Positions 17,788 through 27,157 of a stretch of DNA of 64,000 nt are shown here, piece after piece. The notes beneath the pieces were generated by a model. The model made no database searches. It was not told the origin of the DNA and saw only the letters and a list, made by a program, of their open reading frames with translations. A program made the position numbers and the translations under genes. Within the stretch, counting starts at the first letter, position 1. The number at the start of each line of letters is the position of its first letter. Source of the DNA: Ketobacter sp963922875. Lineage in GTDB: Bacteria; Pseudomonadota; Gammaproteobacteria; Pseudomonadales; Ketobacteraceae. The DNA is taken from positions 62,001 through 126,000 of the forward strand of contig CAWUJH010000005.1 of the NCBI GenBank assembly GCA_963922875.1, given 5' to 3'.

Positions 17788-17807
17788 GCTACGTCATTTG
17801 ACGCATA
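17788..17807. promoter_or_regulatory. Operator-like site, copy 1 (urtA / sensor intergenic region)
   Basis: GCTACGTCATTTGACGCATA. It matches copy 2 at 17904 at 17 of 20 positions and is an imperfect palindrome of the form TACGTnAnnTGACGnA. It lies 125 nt upstream of urtA. It is a probable binding site for the LuxR-type response regulator encoded at 21458, inferred from its position and symmetry. Confidence 0.6.
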
Positions 17808-17903
17808 AAGTTGAAAGACACTTAAGCCTACGGCTTTTTTTATGATAACTTTGAGGGCGTGACGATCTATTTTGGAGCGCTTTAGAGTGGGTCAGCGGGG
17901 TTA

Positions 17904-17923
17904 GCTACGTTAATTGACGTATA
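17904..17923. promoter_or_regulatory. Operator-like site, copy 2 (urtA / sensor intergenic region)
   Basis: GCTACGTTAATTGACGTATA. The inner 16 bases TACGTTAATTGACGTA are palindromic except for one T/G pair. It is spaced 116 bp from copy 1, about eleven helical turns, so both would lie on the same face of the DNA. Confidence 0.6.
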
Positions 17924-17995
17924 GCTGTATTATTTTCGCTGGTTTAGTGTCGTCGTCGGGGAACTGGCTAATCAAAATTACTTAGCGATTTTGTT

Positions 17996-18011
17996 TGGCA
18001 TAGCTATTGCT
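17996..18011 (+). promoter_or_regulatory. Sigma-54 (-24/-12) promoter for the sensor kinase gene
   Basis: TGGCATAGCTATTGCT has GG and GC elements ten bases apart and matches the consensus TGGCAC-N5-TTGCW at all but one or two positions. Transcription would begin near 18022, about 60 nt before the kinase start. This suggests nitrogen-limitation control through RpoN and an enhancer protein. Confidence 0.6.
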
Positions 18012-18080
18012 GATCAACTAGACGATTCAATTTTACTAATGCAGCTCTGTTATGTTGACGCAGTCTGATTAAAGCGGTGG

Positions 18081-21000
18081 ATGTTCAAAATGACTGCAAG
18101 ACAAAATATTTTTCGTGTTCGGCGAAATTACAATCAATGGGTAGCGAACCAAACCTTAGAGGATTATGCCTTACGTTTTACCGCAAAGCGCGCGCGTCGT
18201 TGGTCACTTTCCAGGGTAAGCAATACGGCTTTAGGGGCTATTTCGTTTCTTGTATTAGAAGCGATTGGTGGAGCTATAACGCTCAACTATGGTTTTACTA
18301 ACGCGGGTTTAGCCATTCTCGCAGTATCCTTAATAATCTTCTGCACTAGCTTGCCTATTAGCTATTATGCGGCAAAGTATGGCATTGATATCGATCTTCT
18401 GACCCGTGGCGCAGGCTTTGGTTATATCGGATCTACAGTTACTTCACTAATCTACGCGTCTTTTACTTTTATTTTCTTCGCCTTGGAAGCGGCCGTTATG
18501 GCCATGGCCTTGGAACATATGGCGGGGATTCCTTTATCTATCGGTTATGTGCTGAATGCCTTGCTGGTTATTCCCCTTGTGACCTTCGGGATTACATTTA
18601 TTAGTCGGTTTCAGCAATGGACCCAACCCATTTGGATAGTGTTGCAAACCCTGCCTTTTATTTATATCGCCGCAGCAGATGTGGTTCGAATTGAGGATTG
18701 GACGCAATTTCGCGGCAATGAAGAAGGAGACAGCACAGGTTTTAACATTTTATTATTTGGTGCGGCCTCTTCAGTTTTGTTTTCGTTAATTGCGCAGATT
18801 GGAGAGCAGGTTGACTTCTTGCGGTTTTTGCCGCCTAAAGACCACAAGAATAATGTCCGTTGGTGGACTGCTTTATTAATGGCTGGGCCTGGCTGGATTA
18901 TTGTTGGTGGATTAAAAATACTAGCTGGTTCGTTTTTAGCTGTATTGGCTTTTCATCATGGTGTGCCGTTTGCTGAAGCCTCCGATCCCACCCAAATGTA
19001 TCAGGTCGCCTTTGGTTATTTGACAACGTCTCCCGGTGTGGCGTTAGGGTTGGCTGGAATTTTTGTCATTATCTGCCAACTGAAAATCAATGTAACCAAT
19101 GCGTATGCCGGATCCATTGCCTGGTCTAATTTTTTCTCGCGGTTAACCCACAATCATCCAGGGCGTGTAGTATGGTTGGTATTCAATGTGGTTATTGCCG
19201 TGCTTTTGATGGAATTGGGGATCTATCGTGCCTTGGAATCCATCCTCGGGGTGTACGCGATTGTTGCGGTGGCTTGGGTGGGGGCATTGGTGGCCGATCT
19301 GGTGATCAATAAACCGCTGGGATTTAGCCCGCCGATGATAGAGTTCAAACGTGCTTATCTTTACGATATCAACCCGGTTGGATTTGGGGCAATGATCTTA
19401 GCCTCGTTGCTTGGGATTAGTGCCCACCTTGGGGTTTTTGACACAACGGCAAAAGCATTGGCCCCTTATTTAACCCTGTTATCTGCCATGGTGATATCAC
19501 CATTAATAGCCTGGTTCACTCAAGGACGCTATTACATTGCCAGGCAGCCCGATGTTATTGCAGGAGATGAAGCGATATGCTGTATTTGCGAACATCGATT
19601 CGAGCGCGAAGATATTGCTCATTGTCCAGTGTACGGTGGTTTCATTTGTTCACTATGCTGTTCGCTGGATGCCCGTTGCCACGATAGTTGTAAAACTCAG
19701 GCTCGAGTGTCTGAGCAGCTACTGAGTTTCCTAGGTGCTTTTTTGCCTGCACGAACCATTCAGTATCTGAATTCCAAGATGGGTCATTTCCTCAGTTTGA
19801 TGACGCTAGCTGCCATGGCGATCGCCTTAATCCTGATGCTGGTGTATTACGAAGTTTCGGTGCCCAATGAATCTGTGCGTCTACTAGTCGGTGATTTGCT
19901 TTGGAAAGAATTTTTTATTTTATTAATTGTTGCAGGCGTTGCGGCTTGGTTGTTTGTATTGGCCCATGAAAGCCGTTTGGTGGCTCAGGAAGAAACGCAA
20001 AGGCAAACAGAGTTGTTACATCAGGAAATTGAAGCCCATGACCGAACAGATAGGGAATTGCAAAAGGCAAAAGAAACCGCTGAAGCGGCTAATAATGCAA
20101 AAAGCCGCTATCTAACAGGTATCAGTCATGAATTACGTTCACCGTTGAACTCGGTAATGGGCTATGCGCAGTTGTTAGAAACAGATGCCAGCATAGGCGC
20201 TGGTCACCGAGAAGCCATCAACGTAATACTGCGAAGCAGTGAACATTTGTCAGATCTGATCGAAGGCTTGCTGGATATATCAAAGATTGAAGCAGGGCGC
20301 CTGGATTTGCATCGCAATGAGGTGCGTTTGCCGAAGTTGATGGATCAATTGGTGGATATGTTCCAATTGCAAGCTCGGGCTAAGGGAATCGAATTTAACT
20401 ATACAAAATCTGGCCGTTTGCCAGAGTTTGTGGCTACGGATGAAAAGCGGCTGCGACAAATTTTAATTAATCTATTATCCAACGCGATTAAGTTTACTGA
20501 GCGTGGAAATGTCTCCTTGCATCTGCGCTATCGTAATCAAGTGGCCGAGTTTTCGGTAACGGACTCAGGGGTTGGCATAGATCGCAAAAATATTGATATG
20601 ATCTTTAAGCCCTTTGAGCGGGTGCGTGAGCCTGGTCAGATCCCAACACCTGGAACCGGTTTGGGATTAACCATCACTCGGTTGCTCACTGAAATTATGG
20701 GTGGGGAAATTGCGGTACAAAGCACACCAGGTGTTGGCAGTGTTTTCACCGTTAGTTTAATGTTGTCCTGTATTACTAATCCTAGCGTTGATCCAACTCC
20801 GGCCCAGAGAATTAAAGGCTATAAGGGGGCACGCAAAAAAGTTTTGGTGGTGGACGATGAATCATCCCATCGGATTCTAATTCAGCATCTGCTGGAGCCT
20901 TTGGGGTTTGAGGTGGCTGAAGCGATAAACGCAGAAGAATGTTTAAGACTGCTAGACTCCTGGCAGCCTGATTTGTTTTTGCTGGATGTGTCAATGCCTG

Positions 21001-21464
21001 GGATCAGCGGTTTGGAATTAGTGGGTATTCTAAGAAAGCAGAAACGAAACCAGCCGATTATAATGATTTCTGCCGATGCTAATGAAGGGCGTATCAGTGA
21101 TGGCCCAGAACATGTGGCAGACTCATTGTATGATGCTTATTTAATTAAGCCGGTTCGATTGACTGATTTGTTAGAAAAGATGGCGGCACTGTTGGATATT
21201 CAGTGGTTTTACGAAGGGGTGCGAGTGACTCCCGAGCAAGTGAGGGGCGTACTTCCCGCTAGCGCGAAGCTTCCAGCAGCGGAAGTTCTGCAAGAATTAA
21301 AATTTATGGCGGAGATTGGACATTTGCAAGGCCTGAAAAAGCGGTTGGCAGGTTTAAAAGAGGAAGCTCAAGTAGATAGTGAATTTATTCAGTATTTAAC
21401 TTCAGCGATTCAACAAGTGCGTTTGGATAAAATTATTGAGTTAGCAGAGGCTAATAAATGTTGA
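18081..21464 (+). CDS. NCS1 permease-hybrid histidine kinase fusion
   Basis: A 1127-residue protein in four parts. Residues about 20-490 resemble a 12-segment NCS1 (cytosine/purine/allantoin) permease, for example MELGIYRALESILGVYA and KPLGFSPPMIEFKRAYLYD. Residues about 500-530 form a Cys-rich patch (CCICEHRF, HCPVYGGF, CSLCC) that could bind zinc. Two more membrane segments (about 575-640) and a coiled coil lead to a HisKA domain (ISHELRSPLN, phosphoacceptor H683), an ATPase domain (NLLSNAIKF, DSGVGI, GTGLGL) and a receiver domain with D969. A helical tail follows. The permease part probably senses an amide or nitrogen compound, by analogy with the SLC5-linked CbrA kinase. Its stop overlaps the next gene's start. 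Confidence 0.88.
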   Translation: MFKMTARQNIFRVRRNYNQWVANQTLEDYALRFTAKRARRWSLSRVSNTALGAISFLVLEAIGGAITLNYGFTNAGLAILAVSLIIFCTSLPISYYAAKYGIDIDLLTRGAGFGYIGSTVTSLIYASFTFIFFALEAAVMAMALEHMAGIPLSIGYVLNALLVIPLVTFGITFISRFQQWTQPIWIVLQTLPFIYIAAADVVRIEDWTQFRGNEEGDSTGFNILLFGAASSVLFSLIAQIGEQVDFLRFLPPKDHKNNVRWWTALLMAGPGWIIVGGLKILAGSFLAVLAFHHGVPFAEASDPTQMYQVAFGYLTTSPGVALGLAGIFVIICQLKINVTNAYAGSIAWSNFFSRLTHNHPGRVVWLVFNVVIAVLLMELGIYRALESILGVYAIVAVAWVGALVADLVINKPLGFSPPMIEFKRAYLYDINPVGFGAMILASLLGISAHLGVFDTTAKALAPYLTLLSAMVISPLIAWFTQGRYYIARQPDVIAGDEAICCICEHRFEREDIAHCPVYGGFICSLCCSLDARCHDSCKTQARVSEQLLSFLGAFLPARTIQYLNSKMGHFLSLMTLAAMAIALILMLVYYEVSVPNESVRLLVGDLLWKEFFILLIVAGVAAWLFVLAHESRLVAQEETQRQTELLHQEIEAHDRTDRELQKAKETAEAANNAKSRYLTGISHELRSPLNSVMGYAQLLETDASIGAGHREAINVILRSSEHLSDLIEGLLDISKIEAGRLDLHRNEVRLPKLMDQLVDMFQLQARAKGIEFNYTKSGRLPEFVATDEKRLRQILINLLSNAIKFTERGNVSLHLRYRNQVAEFSVTDSGVGIDRKNIDMIFKPFERVREPGQIPTPGTGLGLTITRLLTEIMGGEIAVQSTPGVGSVFTVSLMLSCITNPSVDPTPAQRIKGYKGARKKVLVVDDESSHRILIQHLLEPLGFEVAEAINAEECLRLLDSWQPDLFLLDVSMPGISGLELVGILRKQKRNQPIIMISADANEGRISDGPEHVADSLYDAYLIKPVRLTDLLEKMAALLDIQWFYEGVRVTPEQVRGVLPASAKLPAAEVLQELKFMAEIGHLQGLKKRLAGLKEEAQVDSEFIQYLTSAIQQVRLDKIIELAEANKC

Positions 21465-22387
21465 GTTCAAAAGTGGCTCCTGATGTGGATGTTGCCCTGG
21501 TGGTGGATGATTCGCCAGAAACTCTGGCGATGCTCAGTCAAGTGCTTGATCAAGCCGGACTCACAGTATTGATCGCTTTGGATGGAGACCAGGCGATCAA
21601 TATTGCCGAAAAAATGACTCCCGATATTATTTTATTAGACGCCATCATGCCCAATCGGGATGGATTTGAAACCTGCAAACTCATCAAGCAAGAAGCCCAT
21701 TTAAAAAATATACCCATTATATTCATGACCGGACTCAGTGACACAGAACACATCGTCAAAGGGTTGGAAGCCGGTGGTGTTGACTACGTGACAAAACCGA
21801 TTAATCCGCAAGAACTGGTGGCTCGTATTCGAGTTCATTTGGCGAACGCACGCATGACTCAAAGTGCCCGAGCGGCACTGGATAATGCCGGACAAACGAT
21901 TTTTACTACCGATGGTGATGGTTCCATGTTGTGGGGTACACCTCAGGTATTTGCGTTATTTGAATCAGGTTTGGCAGATTCCCAATGGCTAACAACAATT
22001 TTAGCGCCAAAATTGAAGAGTTGGTTGAGTCATAATCCTGATCAAGGACGCAAGCTTGAACTCGACACTCCGCTCCGCAAGCTGGAGTGTAAATATATGG
22101 GGGAAGTGGGTAATAACGAACATTTGTTTAAACTGTTTGATTCTGAAGGTGCGAGTGATTCAGACATATTAAAGAGTGCTTTCAAGCTAACCGGACGTGA
22201 AGCAGAAGTGTTGTTATGGATTGCCAATGGGAAAACCAATAGAGAAATCGCTCAAATACTGGATATGAGTCCTAGGACCGTCAATAAGCATCTCGAGCAG
22301 GTGTTTAAAAAAATCGGTGTTGAAAATCGTACGGCGGCTGCATCAGTGTCAATACGTTTATTAAGTGAACATGGGCGGTTGGGGTAG
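21458..22387 (+). CDS. Response regulator, receiver plus LuxR-type DNA-binding domain
   Basis: A 309-residue protein. The receiver domain (residues about 10-130) has the acidic pair DD, phosphoacceptor D61 in DIILLDAIMPNRDG, the T in FMTGL and the Lys in YVTKP. A middle region of about 100 residues (PAS-like in length, not recognised) links to a C-terminal LuxR helix-turn-helix: LTGREAEVLLWIANGKTNRE. It overlaps the hybrid kinase gene by 7 nt, so it is the cognate partner. The two palindromic sites upstream of urtA are likely targets. Confidence 0.88.
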   Translation: MLSSKVAPDVDVALVVDDSPETLAMLSQVLDQAGLTVLIALDGDQAINIAEKMTPDIILLDAIMPNRDGFETCKLIKQEAHLKNIPIIFMTGLSDTEHIVKGLEAGGVDYVTKPINPQELVARIRVHLANARMTQSARAALDNAGQTIFTTDGDGSMLWGTPQVFALFESGLADSQWLTTILAPKLKSWLSHNPDQGRKLELDTPLRKLECKYMGEVGNNEHLFKLFDSEGASDSDILKSAFKLTGREAEVLLWIANGKTNREIAQILDMSPRTVNKHLEQVFKKIGVENRTAAASVSIRLLSEHGRLG

Positions 22388-22393
22388 GGCCCT

Positions 22394-23725
22394 TTATTTT
22401 GTGTCTGTTGAGTTTAAGTATATAGATTGAGGGTCTGAGGATTTTTTAGGAAGATCGCTCACTCTGCCAATTTTTGAGGGAGTATGATAACGAACCTCAT
22501 TGCGGTTTGATTTAGCTTCATACAATGCGATGTCAGAGGCTTTTAGAATTTCTACTAATGAATCTCCTGGTTGAAAACAGGCCACCCCAAAAGAAGCTGT
22601 TATATTCGGCGCGGGGGGCTGTTTCATATCTTGCAAGCGCTTGCGTAATAGCTCAGCCATGGTGACTGCATCACTTAGTTCTGTGTGCGGGCAGAGTATT
22701 AGGAATTCTTCACCTCCCCAACGAGCGCAGGTGTCCACTTGTCTGATAGTGCTTTGCAGCAATCGGGCAACGCTTTTTAGCACTTTATCTCCCGCATCAT
22801 GACCAAAGTTATCGTTCACATATTTAAAGTGATCAAGGTCTAATAAAATAATAGAAAAGCTGTATAGGTATCGATTCGCTCGTTGACATTCTTTTTCCAG
22901 TAATTGGCGTATACGTCTGCGATTACTAATCCCCGTAAGGTCATCAGTAATCGCTTGATTTTCAAGTTGCGAATTTAAATGTTTTAATTGATCTTCCATT
23001 CGCTTGCGATCAGTAATATCCACAATGATGTAAACAACACCTTCGGCTAAGTTGCTAGGGTTTAAGGCTTTGCCATTGACCAAGCACCACAGTTGAGTTC
23101 CGTCCTGGTGGCGAAAAGGTAATTCAGTTTGGTAGTTCGCTCCTTTAGATAGAACCGATGGCGCGCTTCTTAATAAACGAAGATAATCGGATTTGTTATG
23201 AAAGATTAGATCGGCTTCTTTGCCTTGGTAGTTATCTTTAGATAAACCAAACATGACTTCGGCATAGTCATTAATCCACTCTATCTTTTTTCCTTTGACA
23301 AAAACTATACAAATTAGACTGTTGTTTAGCAGGCCATTACGAAATCTCAAAATACTTTCCGTTTCCTTCTGCGCGGTTAATAGCGCTTGAGTTTGTTCGG
23401 CCACCATGGCTTCCAAGGCTTGATTGGATTTAATTATTTGGTCTTGTTCGATTTGTTTGATATGCATTTTCAAGAGTGCGAATACAAATATTGAGAGCGC
23501 AATCCAGGTTAGGATATCAATTGTGGAATGATTGATTATGCTTAAGGTATTGGCTGAGAGACCTGTGCTCGTGTGTATTTCAGTGAGCACACGAGATAAT
23601 TCGTTAAAGAGTGCATCTTCATGGTAAAAAGCAAAGAGCCTCGGTGGGGAGTAAAAACTGTCTGCCATAACAGCAAGTGACTGACCCCATAAAATGATAC
23701 TGCATATGCGAGCGAATAAAATCAC
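22394..23725 (-). CDS. Membrane-bound PAS-GGDEF diguanylate cyclase
   Basis: A 443-residue protein. It has a hydrophobic N-terminus, a periplasmic loop, a membrane segment (about residues 68-88), a coiled coil, a PAS domain (about 125-235, FVKGKKIEWINDYAEVMFG) with a PAC end (VVYIIVDITDRKRMEDQL), then a GGDEF domain. The active-site motif is GGEEF, with the inhibitory c-di-GMP site RQVD five residues before it. It should make c-di-GMP from GTP with product inhibition. It converges with the response regulator gene, 6 nt apart. Confidence 0.9.
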   Translation of the reverse strand: MILFARICSIILWGQSLAVMADSFYSPPRLFAFYHEDALFNELSRVLTEIHTSTGLSANTLSIINHSTIDILTWIALSIFVFALLKMHIKQIEQDQIIKSNQALEAMVAEQTQALLTAQKETESILRFRNGLLNNSLICIVFVKGKKIEWINDYAEVMFGLSKDNYQGKEADLIFHNKSDYLRLLRSAPSVLSKGANYQTELPFRHQDGTQLWCLVNGKALNPSNLAEGVVYIIVDITDRKRMEDQLKHLNSQLENQAITDDLTGISNRRRIRQLLEKECQRANRYLYSFSIILLDLDHFKYVNDNFGHDAGDKVLKSVARLLQSTIRQVDTCARWGGEEFLILCPHTELSDAVTMAELLRKRLQDMKQPPAPNITASFGVACFQPGDSLVEILKASDIALYEAKSNRNEVRYHTPSKIGRVSDLPKKSSDPQSIYLNSTDTK

Positions 23726-23900
23726 AATATAAAGCTAACCCAGTCCTTGGATACTTGCAGTTTAGTTCAAATGTCCTTTATCTGCGTATGGCTTTTGCAC
23801 AAAAAAATCGCTCTGATTGCATGAACTAACCACTATAGGTTAAATAATGATCTATCCTTGTTTCTGGAAATGGCAGCCAATTACTCAATGGTAGTACTCA

Positions 23901-25088
23901 ATGACAGCAAAGCTTCACCAAATATCCGAGCGCTTGATGATTGTCGTAGCGGATACTCGCAAGTTACAGGCATATAAGCATTTGATTCCCAACGCCACTG
24001 TGGTGGATTTTAACGACTTTCGACAGCAACCGGACGCTTTGCTCAGGTTAAGTGAGACCATTGAAGACAATCAAATTAATGTAGTATTGATTGTAAACCG
24101 TTTCCCCGTGAATCCAGGGGATTTGGTGTCTCAGTTGCGCTCCACCGCTTGGGGGAAAGAGCTTTATCTTACGGTTGTTACTCCCCACGATAGCGTTGCC
24201 GATATCGATCTAAACCTGGATGTTGATGATTTTATTCGTGTTTCTGAATCAGGTATTACCGATGAAATGGTATCACTGGCGATGTCCAGGTTAGAGCGTA
24301 CCCGCCGTCTAAGAGAACGTTTTGTGGTGGCATCAAGAACCGCTAGCTCAGCATTGAATTGCATGTCGGATTATAGCGCGTTAGTGCATTTTTCAGAGTC
24401 GAGTGATAACTGCCTTACTATCGAAGAATTTTCTGAATCAGTTTATAGCTTTTTGTCTGAACGTGATTTGAATGTCGTGTTTAGTATTAATACGGATACT
24501 CAGGTTATCTTCCGGCCGGGTGGGAACCTTTCTTCTGCCCGTCAGTTTATGTTGGCTGAATTGGCGCAATCCAATAAACGGATGGTACAAATTGAAAAGA
24601 TCTTAGGGTTCAGCTTTGAACACTTCAACTTGTTGGTATTGAATTACCCCGTAAATGAACCTGAAAGATGCGGCTTGTTGAAAGATTCATTAGCGCACTT
24701 CTGTACTATTGTTGAATCTCGAGTAAAAAACATTTTGATCAAGGAACATATTGTTAGGCAGCACTCAAACGTAATGCAGATCATGGATTTGATCCGTGCG
24801 TCTACTCGTGAGGCAAAACTTCACACCGGTAATACCATGCTGCATTTGTCACAGGAGCTCGAATTGGCTGCAACGACCTTTGACATGAATCATGAAGAGG
24901 AAGTGAAGCTATTACAAATTGCCAATAATGCAGCTGAAACGCTGGAGTGCCTACAGGAAAATGATGCATTGCTAGAAACGCATTTTTTCGAGTTGATTGA
25001 CACGATTTCTTCGATTAAAACCCTGGCAACGCAAAAAACAGATGACATATTTAATCAGGAAAAAATAACCTTGAAACGAGTGAGTTAG
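23901..25088 (+). CDS. Receiver-like protein of unknown function
   Basis: A 395-residue cytoplasmic protein. I do not recognise a named family. The first 130 residues (RLMIVVADTRKLQAYKHLIPN..., VVLIVNRFPVNPGDLVSQLR, DVDDFIRVSESG) have the alternating beta/alpha order of a receiver domain, but the phosphoacceptor position is not clearly kept. The middle (about 160-290) could be a GAF-like or output domain, and the last 100 residues are helical and repetitive in heptads (QIMDLIRASTREAKLHTGN). This suggests a signalling or scaffold protein. It is monocistronic, between a diguanylate cyclase and a DUF3604 gene. Confidence 0.5.
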   Translation: MTAKLHQISERLMIVVADTRKLQAYKHLIPNATVVDFNDFRQQPDALLRLSETIEDNQINVVLIVNRFPVNPGDLVSQLRSTAWGKELYLTVVTPHDSVADIDLNLDVDDFIRVSESGITDEMVSLAMSRLERTRRLRERFVVASRTASSALNCMSDYSALVHFSESSDNCLTIEEFSESVYSFLSERDLNVVFSINTDTQVIFRPGGNLSSARQFMLAELAQSNKRMVQIEKILGFSFEHFNLLVLNYPVNEPERCGLLKDSLAHFCTIVESRVKNILIKEHIVRQHSNVMQIMDLIRASTREAKLHTGNTMLHLSQELELAATTFDMNHEEEVKLLQIANNAAETLECLQENDALLETHFFELIDTISSIKTLATQKTDDIFNQEKITLKRVS

Positions 25089-25114
25089 CATTTTAATGTC
25101 ATTGTTATAAAAAA

Positions 25115-25133
25115 AGGGCCCATTGCGGGCCCT
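25115..25133 (-). terminator. Rho-independent terminator for the DUF3604 gene
   Basis: A 7-bp stem AGGGCCC/GGGCCCT with a 5-nt loop is followed, on the minus strand, by a run of seven T. It sits 38 nt after the stop of the leftward DUF3604 gene and may also affect the convergent gene ending at 25088. Confidence 0.85.
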
Positions 25134-25171
25134 AAAGCTGAGGCATTAAAATTGTTATAGTTCCTTTAAAG

Positions 25172-27157
25172 TTATTCTACGTCGATGAAAATTGGGTTTG
25201 TATGGAACCAGATATCTGCCCAGGCTTCCAGGTCAGCGGTTAGTATACCTCCTACGTGGGGAGGGCAAGCCGCATCAATACAGGCAATATTATCACTCAG
25301 GTTATCAGCCAAAGGGTTACCGTAAGCGTCACGTTCATTGGGTGTCCCCGCTGGAATGTTAGAGCCTCTTGCCCGCACATAACCATCAACCTTTGCAGTG
25401 AAACTAATGGAATCTTTCAGGGTACGATCACGCTTAACGTTGCCATAATTAATCAAATTATCCCAGGTTTTAATGATCTGGGTGGTTTCAGGTGCCAACG
25501 GATTGAAATATTCAGGATCTTTCGGATCTAATGGACCAGTAACCAAGCCGGCAATCAGATCCACTTGCGCCAATCGAGGTTCATTAACCGGAATCTTTAC
25601 CCCAATTTGCAGTAACGATGGGTTGTTGAAACTATAATGGCTATTGTTTTTACCCGCTGGATCAGTGACCTGCAATTCAACTCGAACTTTGGCGCCACGT
25701 TTTACATGTAGTGTTTCACCCATGGTCGCACACTGGCCTTGACTGCAAGCTCTAAAGACAAGATCACCAGTAATCAATTGTCCTTGAATGGTGAAAGAAT
25801 TACCGCTGCGTAAACCGTCGACAATTGCCTGGGCTTTATTCTCAGTTTCAGGATCTTCAATCCAAACGTAGTTTTGCTGGTATTCACCAGGCCAAAAATC
25901 GCTGGTGGATTCAAAGTCCAAGGGGCCGAAGCTGCCACGATTGTGCCAATCTGAACTCGCGAAAAACCAAAAGCGACGACCTTCACTCAACATGGCGTCC
26001 CACATTGTGCGTACTCCCGGTCGACACAGTGTGACTTTTGCTGGATCCATATTGTCGGGGATTTCCGGGTAGGCGGCACCATCAAGAAAATCAGCCTGGG
26101 TGAGTGGTTTACCATTGAAATCCAGGCCAGGCTTAGCCGCTTCTGCCGCACCATAACAGCCAGTACCGCCATAAGTGAATAAACCAGAAGTAGGTCGGCC
26201 CGCGTTATAACTGCCACGATCCGGGACAGCTTGGTGACCCGGCTGGGTCTCAAACCCAAAGGCAACGTCAGGCGCTACGGAGTTCCAGTCGCGCATGTGT
26301 TCGACGTTGTAACCTTCGTTATCTTTAGTGATAAAGGCTCCTTGGCGCTCTACGTGGGATTGCACCGCGAAGGATTCACCAGGGAAGTTCTCCTGCATCC
26401 AGAGTACGGCGGCGGTGGACTTTACGTGTTCCCCCTCATCGTCGATATTGATACCACCCACCAAAGTTGAGTTGTAATCTGCAATACCTTCTTCGGGACG
26501 GCCAGCAAATAGGGCTTTTAGTGTATTGTTACCTTGTTCGCTGAGTTCGCAGGTCCAACCTTGGCCTTCACCTTGGCTGGTGTCTTCAGAGTTGGCAGCA
26601 AAGCAATATTCAAACTGCGCCAGAGCATCAGAGTTAGGAGCCTTTGCATATTGGCCTGCAGCGATAGAGTTGCTGGAGTGTTCATGACCTGGTACCACCC
26701 ACTCAATACCTAGAAAGGCCGCTTTGTCTTCATTGCCAGGTGCATCGCGTTCTTCCACAATATCACCCAGGTTGTATTCCTGCAGACTCTGCCAGCGCCA
26801 CATGGCCTGAACCTGAGCGCCGTTGCGCATGGTTTCGTAGCTTATATCGCCTTTGATGTCGGCAGCCCCGCCAGGCAATGAATTAACCCACAGGCCACGG
26901 TTGAATTCACTGTCTCGGTTCAGGTAGAGAAAGTCACTGACGCGGCAGTCTCTTGAACCACGCCCGCTGTGCCCTACATGGATAAACCAATCTAAGTATT
27001 CTAAGGATTTGCGAGTTAATGTTTTAACAGACGTTGACCCATCAGAACAAGTTGTATGGTTATGGAAATCGCCAGCTAGATATTGTCCAGCACTAACATT
27101 ACCTGCCGCACTCACCACGGCAGCCGCCAAGGCAGCGGACATTACGTTATTTTTCAT
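25172..27157 (-). CDS. Secreted DUF3604 family protein (PHP-like)
   Basis: A 661-residue protein with a signal peptide (MKNNVMSAALAAAVVSAAGNVSA). The mature protein starts GQYLAGDFHNHTTCSDGS, the HxH metal motif of PHP-type hydrolases, and has further His/Asp clusters (HVGHSGRGSRDC, FFASSDWHNRGSFG). These are the marks of DUF3604, a family of about 600-700 residues found in marine bacteria and presumed to be metal-dependent hydrolases; the substrate is unknown. The gene has its own terminator and is divergent from the PpiC/HupE cluster. Confidence 0.85.
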   Translation of the reverse strand: MKNNVMSAALAAAVVSAAGNVSAGQYLAGDFHNHTTCSDGSTSVKTLTRKSLEYLDWFIHVGHSGRGSRDCRVSDFLYLNRDSEFNRGLWVNSLPGGAADIKGDISYETMRNGAQVQAMWRWQSLQEYNLGDIVEERDAPGNEDKAAFLGIEWVVPGHEHSSNSIAAGQYAKAPNSDALAQFEYCFAANSEDTSQGEGQGWTCELSEQGNNTLKALFAGRPEEGIADYNSTLVGGINIDDEGEHVKSTAAVLWMQENFPGESFAVQSHVERQGAFITKDNEGYNVEHMRDWNSVAPDVAFGFETQPGHQAVPDRGSYNAGRPTSGLFTYGGTGCYGAAEAAKPGLDFNGKPLTQADFLDGAAYPEIPDNMDPAKVTLCRPGVRTMWDAMLSEGRRFWFFASSDWHNRGSFGPLDFESTSDFWPGEYQQNYVWIEDPETENKAQAIVDGLRSGNSFTIQGQLITGDLVFRACSQGQCATMGETLHVKRGAKVRVELQVTDPAGKNNSHYSFNNPSLLQIGVKIPVNEPRLAQVDLIAGLVTGPLDPKDPEYFNPLAPETTQIIKTWDNLINYGNVKRDRTLKDSISFTAKVDGYVRARGSNIPAGTPNERDAYGNPLADNLSDNIACIDAACPPHVGGILTADLEAWADIWFHTNPIFIDVE

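Noticed and set aside
17824..17841. Small AAGCC/GGCTT hairpin with a T-run
   Set aside because: It looks like an intrinsic terminator in the plus direction but has only a 5-bp stem and no plus-strand gene upstream to end.
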